A stretch of 64,000 nucleotides of DNA, taken from the NCBI GenBank assembly GCA_030407315.1, contig JALQPE010000083.1, forward strand, positions 124,001 to 188,000, written 5' to 3'. This DNA comes from Asparagopsis taxiformis (taxonomy: Eukaryota > Rhodophyta > Florideophyceae > Bonnemaisoniales > Bonnemaisoniaceae). Under the pieces are notes generated by a model. That model was given only the letters and a program-made list of their open reading frames with translations, was not told the origin of the DNA and searched no databases. Below, piece by piece: positions 29,486 through 39,629 of the stretch (position 1 is its first letter; every line of letters begins with the position of its first letter). Position numbers and translations under genes: made by a program.

Positions 29486-29713
29486 CGTCGGAGACTCGGC
29501 TTCTCCGAAAGGTATGAATTGTCTACATGCGACAATGACTTGGTAGGAATCAAGTTGGCATGCAATGGCGATTGGATGGTCATACGTATTGCATCATCGC
29601 CAAAATACCCAAAATTGATGGTGGAAGAACAGCCAATCACTGAATGCGAAATTTGTTTCCATCCGACAACCCATTCTCGATCTCCATCGCCAATGTAGTG
29701 AGATCCTGCAGCA

Positions 29714-31279
29714 ATGAAACTGTCTCCGTGCTTCACGTCACCTCCTCCACTCCGAACAGTCATTCCCAAACCAACTACCCATCGATGTCTGCTTCGCAGT
29801 CCTACGCGGCTTGCTACACTAACTACCACCATATCATGCAAGCTTCAAAACAATCAACGCCAGGACGAACAAGCCATCATCTCAGAAGCACAATACGTCC
29901 TCCAATCAATAATATCTCAGCTCCAAAATAACCCTCCTGATGAACAGCAGCCCCCGACATCCAAAGCTCTCCAAGTACTCCAATCCTTCACTGAAACATA
30001 CAGCAAGTTATCCAAACTCCCCCACATAACACTTCCAGACTTGACGCCAATCCTGTCAAAACGCAGCACAACATCGAAAGCAATGCAGCTACCATCTCTT
30101 TGCACCGATCTCCTCGACCAGATATGCCAACCATCTCCCGAGCAACAGCCGCCAACACCAGAGGCGCCAATATCCCGGTCCGTTGCGCGTCTCCGCGAGC
30201 TGCGTCGCGCCCTGTTCACCAAGCGTGTTGCAGGAAGCGCCAAAAACCGTAATGTGAACCTACTCGCAGTGCACATGGACCATCTACGAGCGCATCGGTG
30301 TGTCCGCGCGCTGCCAGCATATTCACACACCCTTGCGCGCCTCGCGCAGGACGGTGCGCCGTTCCGGGCGGCATTGGAGCTGGTGGGGCTGCCTGCGTGG
30401 AATGCCGGCGCGTTACTCGGGCTGTACGGCGACGCATTGGGCGCCCTGGCGATCCCGGATGGGCGCAAGCGGCAGCTGCACGCGTGGAAGAGGGCTGTGA
30501 CCGGCGGTGGGGATATGGGCTTTTCGCAGAGGTTTCGTCTCACGCATATAGCTAACGGGGCGCTCGTGTATTTGGAGGAAATGCAGGCAAGGTTTAAGAA
30601 GAGGTGTAGGATCGGGGCTGCGTATCCGGGAGTTTTGTTGGAGGAGGTCGGGATATTGGTGCTTGGCGAGGAGCATTTGGAGCCGCTGGGAATTGAGAGT
30701 GGGTTTATGCAGGGATTACCGCTGGTTGCATGCACGCCAGCTGGGATGCTGTGGCAGCGCGTCGAGAGCAAGTTTTGGGAATGGGAACAGGAGGCGAAGA
30801 CAGTTGTTCTTGTGGTTTGTGATGCTCCGTACGAATTTGTTAGAATGGACGTGGGTGGGGAGAGATTTCGGTTTAAGATAGGTGGTGAGACGAGAATGGA
30901 TTGTGGAGTGTTTGTTGAGGCACAATTGGCAATGCTTTGTGCGGGCAGGGTGGTGAGAAATGCGCATGTGATATGTTATAGTGTTCTTGGTGGGGTGGTT
31001 GTGTATGAGATTGAGAGGGATGATGCAGTTTTACGGGATGTTATGTTGGGTTTAAAGCAGTGTGCGGATAAATGGGTGCCGCCGGCACCGGCCGACGAGT
31101 TTGTCGGGATTGGGGCGGATAGTTTGGAAAAGGTCAGACGCGGATGCGAGCAGGCTGTCAAGTGGAAGATTGAGGAAGGGAGAGCGGAGAAGATATTGCA
31201 ATGGATGCGAGAAAGTGAGATGGAGTGGCAATATAAGCGCAATGTTGAACCATTTTTATATCAACGAATAAAGCAATAG
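29714..31279 (+). CDS. Unrecognised protein with plastid-type leader (521 residues)
   Basis: A long intronless ORF divergent from VPS18 (228 bp between starts). The first ~45 residues (MKLSPCFTSPPPLRTVIPKP...) are Ser/Thr/Pro/Arg-rich with no acidic residue, as in plastid transit peptides. Residues ~45-160 are Gln/Pro/Ser-rich. From ~160 onward a folded-looking domain with RLRELRRALFTKR, LARLAQDGAPFRAALELVGLP, a GDMGFSQRFRLTHIANGALVYL region and IESGFMQGLPLVACTPAGML follows. The residue order faintly recalls YqaJ-type nuclease folds, but I cannot place it. GC content is high from about 30180 to 30560. Real gene by length and composition; function unknown. Confidence 0.65.
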   Translation: MKLSPCFTSPPPLRTVIPKPTTHRCLLRSPTRLATLTTTISCKLQNNQRQDEQAIISEAQYVLQSIISQLQNNPPDEQQPPTSKALQVLQSFTETYSKLSKLPHITLPDLTPILSKRSTTSKAMQLPSLCTDLLDQICQPSPEQQPPTPEAPISRSVARLRELRRALFTKRVAGSAKNRNVNLLAVHMDHLRAHRCVRALPAYSHTLARLAQDGAPFRAALELVGLPAWNAGALLGLYGDALGALAIPDGRKRQLHAWKRAVTGGGDMGFSQRFRLTHIANGALVYLEEMQARFKKRCRIGAAYPGVLLEEVGILVLGEEHLEPLGIESGFMQGLPLVACTPAGMLWQRVESKFWEWEQEAKTVVLVVCDAPYEFVRMDVGGERFRFKIGGETRMDCGVFVEAQLAMLCAGRVVRNAHVICYSVLGGVVVYEIERDDAVLRDVMLGLKQCADKWVPPAPADEFVGIGADSLEKVRRGCEQAVKWKIEEGRAEKILQWMRESEMEWQYKRNVEPFLYQRIKQ

Positions 31280-31426
31280 AAACGGATACGGAGTGGATTT
31301 GTGCAAAAATGCGTTACAATGGGCCAAAGATCAAGTCTTGATTACTTCATCACATTGCGTCCAAACCCCATGCGCACACTCCGACCGTCCGACCCATCAT
31401 TGTGAATCTTAGCGATCCGCGCCAAA

Positions 31427-32653
31427 ATGCCCACATCCTTCTCCGTTCAAGTAGCACCCTTGACCGCCGCTGTACAGAACTACGCATGGGGTCTGCCAGC
31501 CTCGCCGCAATGTATCGTATCGCGCATCTATTCCGCAAATTGCAACTCGCCTGTCGATTCGCAGCTGCCATACGCCGAACTATGGGTCGGCACGCATCGT
31601 TCCGCTCCCGCACGCGTCGGCTCCGACACGCTATCCGATTATCTCCAGGCGCACGGTCTCCCAGCGCAGGTGCCGTATCTGCTCAAAATTCTCAGCGTGG
31701 CGCGCCCGCTCAGCATTCAGGCGCATCCTGATCGCGCCTTGGCCGCCCAATTGCACGCCGCCAATCCCGCCGCTTATAGAGATGCAAACCACAAGCCGGA
31801 GATGGCCGTTGCGCTTACCGCGTTTGAAGGCATGTGCAACTTTCAGTCCGCACACCTCATCGAGAGCAATCTGCGCCGCTTTCCGTCGCTGCTCGACCTC
31901 TGCGGCGGCCAGGACACCGTCAAGCTTTTGTTGCGTCCCGAGAGTAAGAAGGAGGCGTTGCGTAATGTGTTTGGCTCGTTGATGAAGGCGGAGGTGAGTG
32001 ATGTGCACCGCGTGTTGAATGACGTGTTTGAAATTGCCAGTAATGAACGCTCGCAGATGGATGATTTGTTTCTCAGACTTGTCGGTTATTATCCAGGAGA
32101 TGTTGGATGCTTGGCGGCGTACTTACTCAATCATGTGCGCATTTCGCCGGGTCAGGCGTTCTTCATGGCCGCCAATGAACCGCACGCCTATCTCAAGGGA
32201 CAGTGTGTGGAGATTATGGCGTGCAGTGATAATGTCGTTCGAGCAGGTCTCACACCAAAGTTTAAGGACGTCTCAACTTTGGTGGACATGTTAACTTACC
32301 AGGACGGCCCACCCAAGATTATGGACGGTCATGTTGTGGATAAATTCAGTCGCGTGTACCAACCGCCTGCTGAGGAGTTTGAGCTGACCAAGGTCGTGAT
32401 ACCAGCTGGAGAAAAGTACGAGTTACCAGCAGGAAAGGGAGTAGGTATGATCATGGTTGTCGAGGGAGCTGGTGCGTTATCGTTGGCGGACGGAGGTCAC
32501 GATGGAAAAAGTTTACCCCTTGCAATGGGCAATATCTATGTTGTCACGGATACAACAACGCTTGTTGTTGAAGCATATCATAATGTGACAAATTCGCCAT
32601 CTCCAGATTTGTTTTTCTTCTGTGCTGGAGTGAACCGGTCGTTTGCCGCCTGA
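31427..32653 (+). CDS. PMI: Mannose-6-phosphate isomerase, type I
   Basis: 408 residues, intronless. It interconverts fructose-6-P and mannose-6-P, feeding GDP-mannose for glycans and cell-wall polysaccharide. Signatures in order: VQNYAWG near the start, YAELWVGTH, PLSIQAHPDRALAAQLH (zinc-binding Gln and His) and DANHKPEMAVALT with the zinc Glu. FFMAANEPHAYLKGQCVEIMACSDNVVRAGLTPK holds the last zinc His and active-site Arg. The start is the ATG at 31427. Mannose use fits both the nearby dolichol kinase gene (N-glycan and GPI synthesis) and the sulfated polysaccharides of red algae (inference). Confidence 0.95.
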   Translation: MPTSFSVQVAPLTAAVQNYAWGLPASPQCIVSRIYSANCNSPVDSQLPYAELWVGTHRSAPARVGSDTLSDYLQAHGLPAQVPYLLKILSVARPLSIQAHPDRALAAQLHAANPAAYRDANHKPEMAVALTAFEGMCNFQSAHLIESNLRRFPSLLDLCGGQDTVKLLLRPESKKEALRNVFGSLMKAEVSDVHRVLNDVFEIASNERSQMDDLFLRLVGYYPGDVGCLAAYLLNHVRISPGQAFFMAANEPHAYLKGQCVEIMACSDNVVRAGLTPKFKDVSTLVDMLTYQDGPPKIMDGHVVDKFSRVYQPPAEEFELTKVVIPAGEKYELPAGKGVGMIMVVEGAGALSLADGGHDGKSLPLAMGNIYVVTDTTTLVVEAYHNVTNSPSPDLFFFCAGVNRSFAA

Positions 32654-32755
32654 CTTTGTAGTTGATACCTTTACTGCGTTTAGATATGTAATGCGAGCGA
32701 CAAAAATGCGCATTGAGAAGCCGCGGTTTGCTAACTGGCTCAATTACATTGCGTC

Positions 32756-33746
32756 CTAGTTTTCGATTTCACCGACTAGATGCAAAGTCTGCACTGTGGG
32801 TGTGTAACCATCATAGTCTTGTCTGTCATCATTTCGGCCAGGTGCGTCTGCCTCGCGGTTGGCATCCTTTTCGGCATCAGTTCTCACCTCCTCTTTCGGA
32901 ATTAAGACTGAGAATGAAGTAGCAGTTGGCTCCAACCAAACTGTAAAGCGATGGGTGCCGTTGCGTAAAACATCGGGAGTTTCAAATGATCCAGGTTTTA
33001 CATTTACCGACCCAATGCGATGCAGACGGTCAACGTGCTCCAAAAGCCATTCTTTCACGAGTTGCAATGACTCTGAAAACTCAACTTGTGTGCGAGGAAA
33101 AGCAGGGGGTACAGGGCCGGTAGTCTCACTCGATGAAGCCGCTTTTCGAGCCTTGAAAATTACCGGAAGTACTTGAGTAGAACTTACTTTGAGATGGTAC
33201 CGGCGAGTTACCCACTCCATCCCAGTATTGGAGGCCATGTGGATACCCGAACTGTGCAGGAGATCAGCCAAAACTGAAATACAGAACCATGATCACATGT
33301 TAGTATGAGTATAAAGCAAGTAAGCAAGTAACAAAGCATTCATTATTCAAGTCTCAGATCTCATAATAATACAGCATTGAGCGATAGATTCAGCAAGGCT
33401 CCGAAAAGGCCTTGTTTGCGACACTAGATGATGCCGAACTGCGAGAGATCTACAGCCAGGCGTTTGAATACCGTGCCACAAAGGGCTGGCTGTAATTCTG
33501 ACAGCCATTAGCGGACACCTTGATGTCTTCCGCATCCTAGGTTTGCAATATGTCGTCATGGACCCTTGAATGCTAGCAAACGGGTTCATGTGATTGATGT
33601 ACGTACCAAATGCAGATGGGTGCTTGATGTACTGCACTGCAATATCACAGCGAATAGATTGAAAGCCGTTGCTCCAATGACCTCCGTCCAGGCTCAGCAC
33701 GATCTGCCCATTGTCAATAGCTTGAAAGGATCGAAGGGCATCACTG
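32756..33746 (-). CDS. Unrecognised spliced protein (5' end unresolved)
   Basis: The last exon (32756-33273) and a preceding exon (33607 to about 33746) join in frame over a 333 bp intron: donor GTACGT, acceptor TATTTCAG, phase 1, giving KHPSAFVLADLLHSS. Upstream of about 33746 the frame meets a stop, so at least one more 5' exon exists; I did not find it with confidence. Readable protein: NGQIVLSLDGGHWSNGFQSI, then ADLLHSSGIHMASNTGMEWV, then a LQLVKEWLLEHVDRLHRIGS helix and HRFTVWLEPTATSFSVLIPK. No family recognised. It is convergent with PMI (102 bp) and divergent from SF3A2. Confidence 0.5.
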
Positions 33747-34123
33747 CTGGTTCACATAGCGATGAACTAAAATTGCACGAAAAAGGCGGGTTGTGGTTTC
33801 CGAGCGACAGCCACCCGGTTGGTTTGAAGCCAAGCAGCCCGACAGGTTTTATAGCGTTTCGAAGATGGCAGATTCCGAGAGCTGTCAATTTTTTTCAAAA
33901 AATGAGCTCGACGTTTGTAATGCGCTGATTGTCTGTACATGTGTCTACTTTTCTACTTATGATTATTGAACAACGCGTGGATCAAATACTTTGGGATCTA
34001 CGACACCTGCCCGCAACAATTCTGCTTCACTCATCTGACGTCGTCGGCTTTCCTCGATATTCAATTGCGGAGCAACCTCTTCGTCTGGGGCACTTTCCGT
34101 TGCGAACGAACAAATAACTCGAC
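33747..34123. promoter_or_regulatory. Region between the spliced orphan and SF3A2
   Basis: 377 bp that must contain the SF3A2 promoter and probably a missing first exon of the minus-strand orphan. One candidate is the ATG reading MSEAELLRA on the minus strand near 34036, followed by GTGTCG, but no splice pairing is convincing. Confidence 0.35.
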
Positions 34124-34873
34124 ATGGCCAACCGTGACTGGGGCTCGAAGACAGGCGGTGGAGGTGTGGCTTCGAAAGACCATGAGAATCTTGCGCGAAA
34201 GGAACGTCTACGGCAGCTTGCCATGGACACAATTGACCTAAAGAACGACCCCTACTTCATGCGCAATCATCTCGGAACGTACGAATGCAAGCTATGTCTC
34301 ACGCTGCATGGCAACGAAGGAAACTATCTAGCGCATGCGCAGGGGCGCAGACATCAGAGTAATCTGCAGCGACGCGCAGCAATGGAGCTCAAGAAGGAAG
34401 CTGCCAAGCCTCGGGCGCCCATAACAGCGACGGCGCGCTCCACGATGCGTCGCCGATTGCGCATCGGTCGTCCGGGCTTTCAGATTACCAAGCAGAAGGA
34501 CCCGATTACGCGCCAGTTCAGTCTGTTGTTTCAGGTCAACTATCCGGAGATTACGGACGGACTGCAGCCGCGTCATCGGTTCATGAGTGCGTTTGAGCAG
34601 AAAAAGGAGGAGCCCGATGGTAGGTATCAGTATTTGTTGATCGCTGCCGAGCCGTATGAAACGGTGGCGTTCAAGATTCCAAATAAGCCCATTGATAAGA
34701 CAGAGGGGAAGTTTTACACAAATTGGGATCGCGATACTCTCAACTTTACATTACAACTCTACTTTGAGAATCCGCAGGCGGCGAACGGCGCTCAGCCCGA
34801 CAAGTCGCATGGAGATGCGCAAGCCAGCAAAAATGTACAGGATCCATTTGCTGGCATTGAACATCCTGTATAG
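34124..34873 (+). CDS. SF3A2: Splicing factor 3A subunit 2 (SF3a66)
   Basis: 249 residues. It starts MANRDWGSKTGGGGVASKDH, nearly the family consensus. The matrin-type zinc finger is YECKLCLTLHGNEGNYLAHAQGRRH, followed by the NLQRRAAMELKKEA helix and GRPGFQITKQKDP, QFSLLFQVNYPEI and RYQYLLIAAEPYETVAFKIPN. SF3A2 is part of the U2 snRNP and binds near the branch site. The proline-rich C-terminal repeats of the animal protein are missing, as in fungi and many protists. Its presence agrees with the introns seen here. Confidence 0.95.
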   Translation: MANRDWGSKTGGGGVASKDHENLARKERLRQLAMDTIDLKNDPYFMRNHLGTYECKLCLTLHGNEGNYLAHAQGRRHQSNLQRRAAMELKKEAAKPRAPITATARSTMRRRLRIGRPGFQITKQKDPITRQFSLLFQVNYPEITDGLQPRHRFMSAFEQKKEEPDGRYQYLLIAAEPYETVAFKIPNKPIDKTEGKFYTNWDRDTLNFTLQLYFENPQAANGAQPDKSHGDAQASKNVQDPFAGIEHPV

Positions 34874-34972
34874 AACGTGCGCTAGTGCTTCCTTGCGATG
34901 TACATATTGTTGTGCTATTCACTCTGCAAGTCTTTCCATTATGGTAGATCGCCATGATGCAATATCTTGCGT

Positions 34973-35687
34973 CTAGTTCTGTTGCATATGTTTTGAGATC
35001 CATTCCAGACCTTCATATAAGCCTTCACCTTTCACAGCACTACACGCCTGTACCATACAACCACACCGAATTACTGTTAGTCACAATCGTTATAATCACA
35101 ACATCTCTCCACTCAACCGTCCACTTACCTGTATGTGCCAATCATGCGTTCGAATAGTATGTAAAGATAACGCTTCAGACAGCTCGGCAGGCGAAACAGC
35201 CTCCTTCAAGTCTTGCTTGTTTGCAAAGATGAGCACACACGCGTCGCGTAGTTCATCACTATCAAGTACGGCATGCAGTTCTTTCCTTGCAAGGTCGAGA
35301 CGATTTGCGTCCGCAGAGTCTACGACCATTATAAGCGCATGCGTATTGATGAAGTACGTCTTCCAAGTTTGGCGCAGCATATCCTGTCCACCGAGGTCCC
35401 ACACCTGGAAGCGCATGTTACGATATGTAACTTCCTCGACATTGGAGCCAATCGTTGGGTATGTGGACACTACTTCACCAAGATGAAGTTTGTACAAAAT
35501 TGTAGTCTTACCCGCTGCGTCCAGTCCAATCATGCATATCTAAAAAGAGAGATAACGCAATAGAATGTTAGCGCAGTGATTCGGAAAATCGCAGCGCAGT
35601 CTTGCGAAAGACGCAATGTGTGCAATGTACCTTGACCTCTCGAAACCCTGACAGCCTCCTCCATAGTTGCGAGAACAGTATACCCAT
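34973..35687 (-). CDS. ARL5: ARL5-type small GTPase (3 exons)
   Basis: Exons 35631-35687, 35129-35539 and 34973-35047 join in phase 0 to 180 residues (donors GTACAT and GTAAGT). The N-terminus [12 protein letters not shown] gives a Gly2 myristoylation site and amphipathic helix. GTPase motifs: GLDAAGKTT (P-loop), [10 protein letters not shown] (switch I), WDLGGQD (switch II), NKQD, and [13 protein letters not shown] (SAK-type). MGILF, SNVEEV and HDWHIQACSA are specific to ARL5 within the ARF family. ARL5 recruits GARP to the trans-Golgi network. Confidence 0.93.
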
Positions 35688-36115
35688 CGCAACATGCGTT
35701 GATGCGTGCGACACGGGCAGACCGCGTCCGCGAACGGGACCTTGGCGTGGATATGTAGTAAATACCAAGCAAAGGTGCAGCTGGTCGGAAACTCGGGCTG
35801 CAACGAAGAATAGAGGGCGCAACTCGATGAGGAATTGGCAGCGCAGCACAGTGAAAGTGAACAAGTTCACAGGCAACACAAGTTGAGTCGTGTGAACGCT
35901 GTCATCAATCCGAATAAACGACCAATGGCCATCGATCGCGCATAAATTTCTCAATTTCAACAAATATCTGCAACCACTCACAACAGTGCTTTCCAATTTG
36001 AGCGGGAGTTCAGTCAGCAAACCTACGCGTCACCATCTGCTCTCTTCCAGACCCAGTGTCCTTTTCAAGCTATCGTTAATAGTGCGTTCTTTCCTTTTTG
36101 TCTGTCTGTGCCGCT
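35688..36115. promoter_or_regulatory. Shared upstream region of ARL5 and gamma-tubulin
   Basis: 428 bp between divergent starts. The gamma-tubulin side is C/T-rich near 36060-36110, as in a 5' leader. No specific element recognised. Confidence 0.4.
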
Positions 36116-37519
36116 ATGCGCGAGGTGATTACAATACAGGTGGGCCAATGCGGCAATCAAGTGGGTACTGAGTTTTGGAAGCAGTTGTGCGCAGAACATG
36201 CAATTCAACCGAACGGTATTTTAGAGGATTACGCCACTGAAGGTGCCGGAGATCGAAAGGATGTGTTCTTCTACCAAGCTGATGATGAGCAGTATATCCC
36301 ACGAGCACTACTTATTGACCTGGAACCACGAGTGATAAACAGTATCCAGAACTCGGCTTATCGCAATCTATACAACCCTGAGAACATCTTTATTGCTCCA
36401 AATGGCGGAGGCGCTGGCAACAACTGGGCGAGCGGCTATAGGCAGGGAGAGGAGAAGGAGGAGGAGCTGCTGGAGATGATAGACCGTGAGGCTGATGGCA
36501 GTGATTCGCTTGAAGGATTTGCACTGTGCCATTCTGTTGCAGGCGGTACAGGGTCTGGATTGGGATCATATCTACTGGAAAAGCTGAATGATCGTTTCCC
36601 GAAAAAGCTGATACAGACTTATTCTGTGTTTCCAAATCAACAAGAAAGTTCGGATGTTGTCGTGCAGCCGTACAATTCTTTGCTGGCACTTAAGAGACTA
36701 ATGTTGAATGCAGACAGTGTGGTGGTGCTTGATAATACAGCACTGAATCGTATTGCGGCTGACCGATTGCATCTGGAGAACCCGACATTTGAACAGGTGA
36801 ATTCACTAGTGTCAACGGTGATGGCGGCGAGCACAACGACTCTACGTTATCCCGGATATATGAACAATGATTTGGTCGGACTGATTGCATCACTGATTCC
36901 CACACCGTCGTGCCATTTCCTGTTGACGGGATACACGCCGCTCACCGTACTGGATGGGAATAGAGCATCGGGTTCAAATGTGCGAAAAACGAGTGTACTT
37001 GACGTGATGAGAAGACTGTTGCAGCCGAAAAATCAAATGGTATCCGTGCCAACGAGAAATGGAGTATATATGTCGATTCTAAACGTAATACAGGGGGAAG
37101 TGGATCCTACTCAGGTGCATAAAAGCCTACAGAGGATTCGAGAGCGTGGGCTTGCCGACTTTATCAAATGGGGGCCAGCATCGGTTCAAGTCGCTTTGTC
37201 GAGGAGAAGTCCGTACTTGAAGACGGAACATCGTGTGAGCGGTTTAATGCTGGCCAACCACACGAGCATTCGGACGTTGTTTTCTCGAACGGCCGCTCAG
37301 TACGACAAGTTGCGAAAGCGCAACGCGTTTCTAGAGCCGTACAAGAGGGAAAGCCTGTTTGCGGGGAGTTTAGAGGAGTTTGATTCAAGTCGTGAAGTGG
37401 TTCAAGAACTGATCGACGAATATAAGGCTGCGGAGAGCGAGAATTATATCGAGTGGGCAGCCAATGGCGGGAGCAGTAAAGGAAGTGGAAGTGAGGCGGA
37501 TGGACGTCGACGAAGCTGA
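36116..37519 (+). CDS. TUBG: Gamma-tubulin
   Basis: 467 residues, intronless. [21 protein letters not shown] begins the nucleotide-binding domain, and [13 protein letters not shown] is the tubulin signature loop. Gamma-specific segments are [20 protein letters not shown] and [20 protein letters not shown] (alpha and beta tubulins differ here), so it is not beta-tubulin. The start is the ATG at 36116; six upstream in-frame codons lack an ATG. It nucleates microtubules at poles; most red algae lack centrioles but keep gamma-tubulin. The C-terminus is Gly/Ser-rich with a basic end (GRRRS). Confidence 0.95.
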   Translation: MREVITIQVGQCGNQVGTEFWKQLCAEHAIQPNGILEDYATEGAGDRKDVFFYQADDEQYIPRALLIDLEPRVINSIQNSAYRNLYNPENIFIAPNGGGAGNNWASGYRQGEEKEEELLEMIDREADGSDSLEGFALCHSVAGGTGSGLGSYLLEKLNDRFPKKLIQTYSVFPNQQESSDVVVQPYNSLLALKRLMLNADSVVVLDNTALNRIAADRLHLENPTFEQVNSLVSTVMAASTTTLRYPGYMNNDLVGLIASLIPTPSCHFLLTGYTPLTVLDGNRASGSNVRKTSVLDVMRRLLQPKNQMVSVPTRNGVYMSILNVIQGEVDPTQVHKSLQRIRERGLADFIKWGPASVQVALSRRSPYLKTEHRVSGLMLANHTSIRTLFSRTAAQYDKLRKRNAFLEPYKRESLFAGSLEEFDSSREVVQELIDEYKAAESENYIEWAANGGSSKGSGSEADGRRRS

Positions 37520-37900
37520 TGAAGACAGGTATCTTTCACAAATGTAAATAGATGGTAACAATTGCTTACAGAAAAGTGCACCAATCATATTGGTTTATTG
37601 TTTGCGACGTGTGATCAGCGCAATCAGCAATTGACAAGTATGCACAGCATATAATGCCACCATGTCACATCTCTGCTGTGTTCGCACGCACGGTATCCAC
37701 ATCAACTCACCACTTGCCGCCGCTGTCCAGTCGAGTTGCAGTTCTCAGCGCCACCAACATTCTGCTACTGGTCGGTCGCTGCCGCTCGTGCGCTGGAAAT
37801 CACTTTCCATTTTGGGGTGCCGGCATTCTGCCGTCGACTCTTGTGTACTCTTATACAACCGGCCGTTTCTGTTACCTGCCGTCAGCCATAGCTATTCGTC
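37520..37900. other. Spacer between gamma-tubulin and the eIF4B-like gene
   Basis: 381 bp. The second half is C-rich and probably the 5' leader of the eIF4B-like gene. No other feature seen. Confidence 0.4.
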
Positions 37901-39361
37901 ATGGGTAAGAAACGTGATAACAAGAAAAAGACAAAAGTCACCCTCTCTCTCGCCGAGTTCAACCAAGGTGCAGGTGTGGGCGGAGTCGACCCGGACCTCG
38001 CCGCCCTACCTTCGGCGCCCAAAGCAGCGGAGGATTGGGAGGCACAAGGCGGCCGTCCAGAGTACAACTCGCGCGGCTACAAGGAGCGCACCACATCCTA
38101 CGCCGACCGCAATCTAGACGCAGATGTAGACTTTGACGAGCGCGACTGGTCCCGAAAGGGCCCGTTGGACAATGGCGATGCCTCGGGACCTGGTCCCGAG
38201 CGCGACTGGAATGATATGCGTCGCGGCCCCGTCGATTCCGACCTCGCTGACGCTCCCGAACGCGACTGGACAGACATTCGCCGCGGTCCAATCGAAGCAG
38301 ACCATGAGCAGCGCAATTGGGACGGCATGCGTCGTGGGCCAGTCGATGCTCACTTCGAATCGGCAGACGCGGTGGAGCGCGATTGGGGCGTTCGAAAGGG
38401 TCCTATCGACGCCGCTGAACATCGCGTTATCGATGATAACACTTGGGGAACCGCGCGAAAAGGTCCCATTGAAGCCGAGTTTTCGGGAAATACAGAGCCT
38501 GACTGGACAGTTCGAAAAGGTCCCGTCGAGGCGGGTGCCGCTTCCACTCCCAACGAGCAAGCTGATTGGAGCGTGAGGAGAGGTCCCGTCGATGCAGAAC
38601 TGCCTGCAGCTACCGCCGATGTCGCTCAACGTGACTGGTCGCAGAGAAAGGGCCCTATTGATGCAGAACGAGGTTCAAACACAAATGCCGATTGGAATCA
38701 ACGCAAGGGGCCCATTGGTGCCGATCCACCCGCAGAGAGAGACTGGTCTGCTCGAAGAGCTCCTATCGACACTGATGTGAAGGCTGCTCAGAAAGGCGTT
38801 CGCGACATCGACTTTGGCGGTATGCGTCGTAGTGTCGGTCGCCCAGATTCCGAAGTTGACGACAAGGATCAATGGCGCCGCGAAAATATCACCGCTCCTG
38901 CTGCAAATCGTAGGGCTCCGAATGACTTGGCGCCGCAGGATCGCTCCCGTGTGACTGATCGCCCTGCCTCCACCGGCCATGACAGCACATCAAAGGAACG
39001 TGACTGGGGCGCCGCGAGGCGTGCACAGCCATTGCGAGGGAAGCCGCGTCAGAATAGACCGAACAGTGCACGTTCGGTAGGCCAGGACGACACTGCGCCG
39101 CCCTTGACGAATGATGACACTCCAGCAGCTGACGATGATTGGACTACAGTCCGAAACGCCGGTCAGAGGAGATCCTCCGGAGGTGGCCGTCGCCTCAGTG
39201 GACGTGACATCAGGGGAGGGTTTGCGAAGAGAGGCCCGCCACCGCGTCAGAATGCCGAGACGAACAATGGCATGCCGTCTCGCGATCGTATTCAGTCTGA
39301 CAACACTGCGAATGGATCAACCGTAACGCCGGCTGTGGCGTCAGCCGGATCCCAGATGTAA
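37901..39361 (+). CDS. eIF4B-like protein with ~11 tandem W-RKGP repeats
   Basis: 486 residues, intronless. The N-terminus MGKKRDNKKKTKVTLSLAEF matches the KKxKGKTxSLxxF start of eIF4B. From about residue 80 to 290 there are 11 units of 15-24 residues with the core (D/N)W-x(2-4)-R(K/R)GP(I/V)(D/E)A, for example RDWSQRKGPIDA and PDWTVRKGPVEA. Later come another RDWGAARRA and a basic Arg/Gly region (SSGGGRRLSGRDIRGG). I see no clear RRM. Yeast eIF4B/Tif3 has repeats of similar character that bind RNA and the 40S subunit, so a role in mRNA recruitment with eIF4A is inferred. The repeats differ at many synonymous sites, so they are old. Confidence 0.6.
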   Translation: MGKKRDNKKKTKVTLSLAEFNQGAGVGGVDPDLAALPSAPKAAEDWEAQGGRPEYNSRGYKERTTSYADRNLDADVDFDERDWSRKGPLDNGDASGPGPERDWNDMRRGPVDSDLADAPERDWTDIRRGPIEADHEQRNWDGMRRGPVDAHFESADAVERDWGVRKGPIDAAEHRVIDDNTWGTARKGPIEAEFSGNTEPDWTVRKGPVEAGAASTPNEQADWSVRRGPVDAELPAATADVAQRDWSQRKGPIDAERGSNTNADWNQRKGPIGADPPAERDWSARRAPIDTDVKAAQKGVRDIDFGGMRRSVGRPDSEVDDKDQWRRENITAPAANRRAPNDLAPQDRSRVTDRPASTGHDSTSKERDWGAARRAQPLRGKPRQNRPNSARSVGQDDTAPPLTNDDTPAADDDWTTVRNAGQRRSSGGGRRLSGRDIRGGFAKRGPPPRQNAETNNGMPSRDRIQSDNTANGSTVTPAVASAGSQM

Positions 39362-39629
39362 AACGAGGTATAGACTAAGGCTAGATTCTGATTTTTCACA
39401 CTCTGCGCTATGACAGCACGCCACAACATTCACGGTAGACTTGTGGTCAGTTTATTTCTCCAACTAGATCAACGGATTCACTCTTCACATAAACATGTAC
39501 CTATTCTAAGTCTTAGTTTCACTTATGGCTTCCCGATATCATTGGAAGCGTCGACTTATTTCTTCTCCATACACACTACATGTAAGTTACAAACAATCTT
39601 TGTATTTCAGATTGAAGCGCAAAGGGGCA

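Noticed and set aside
36116..37519. Calling the tubulin gene beta-tubulin
   Set aside because: The [12 protein letters not shown] and [14 protein letters not shown] segments are specific to gamma-tubulin.
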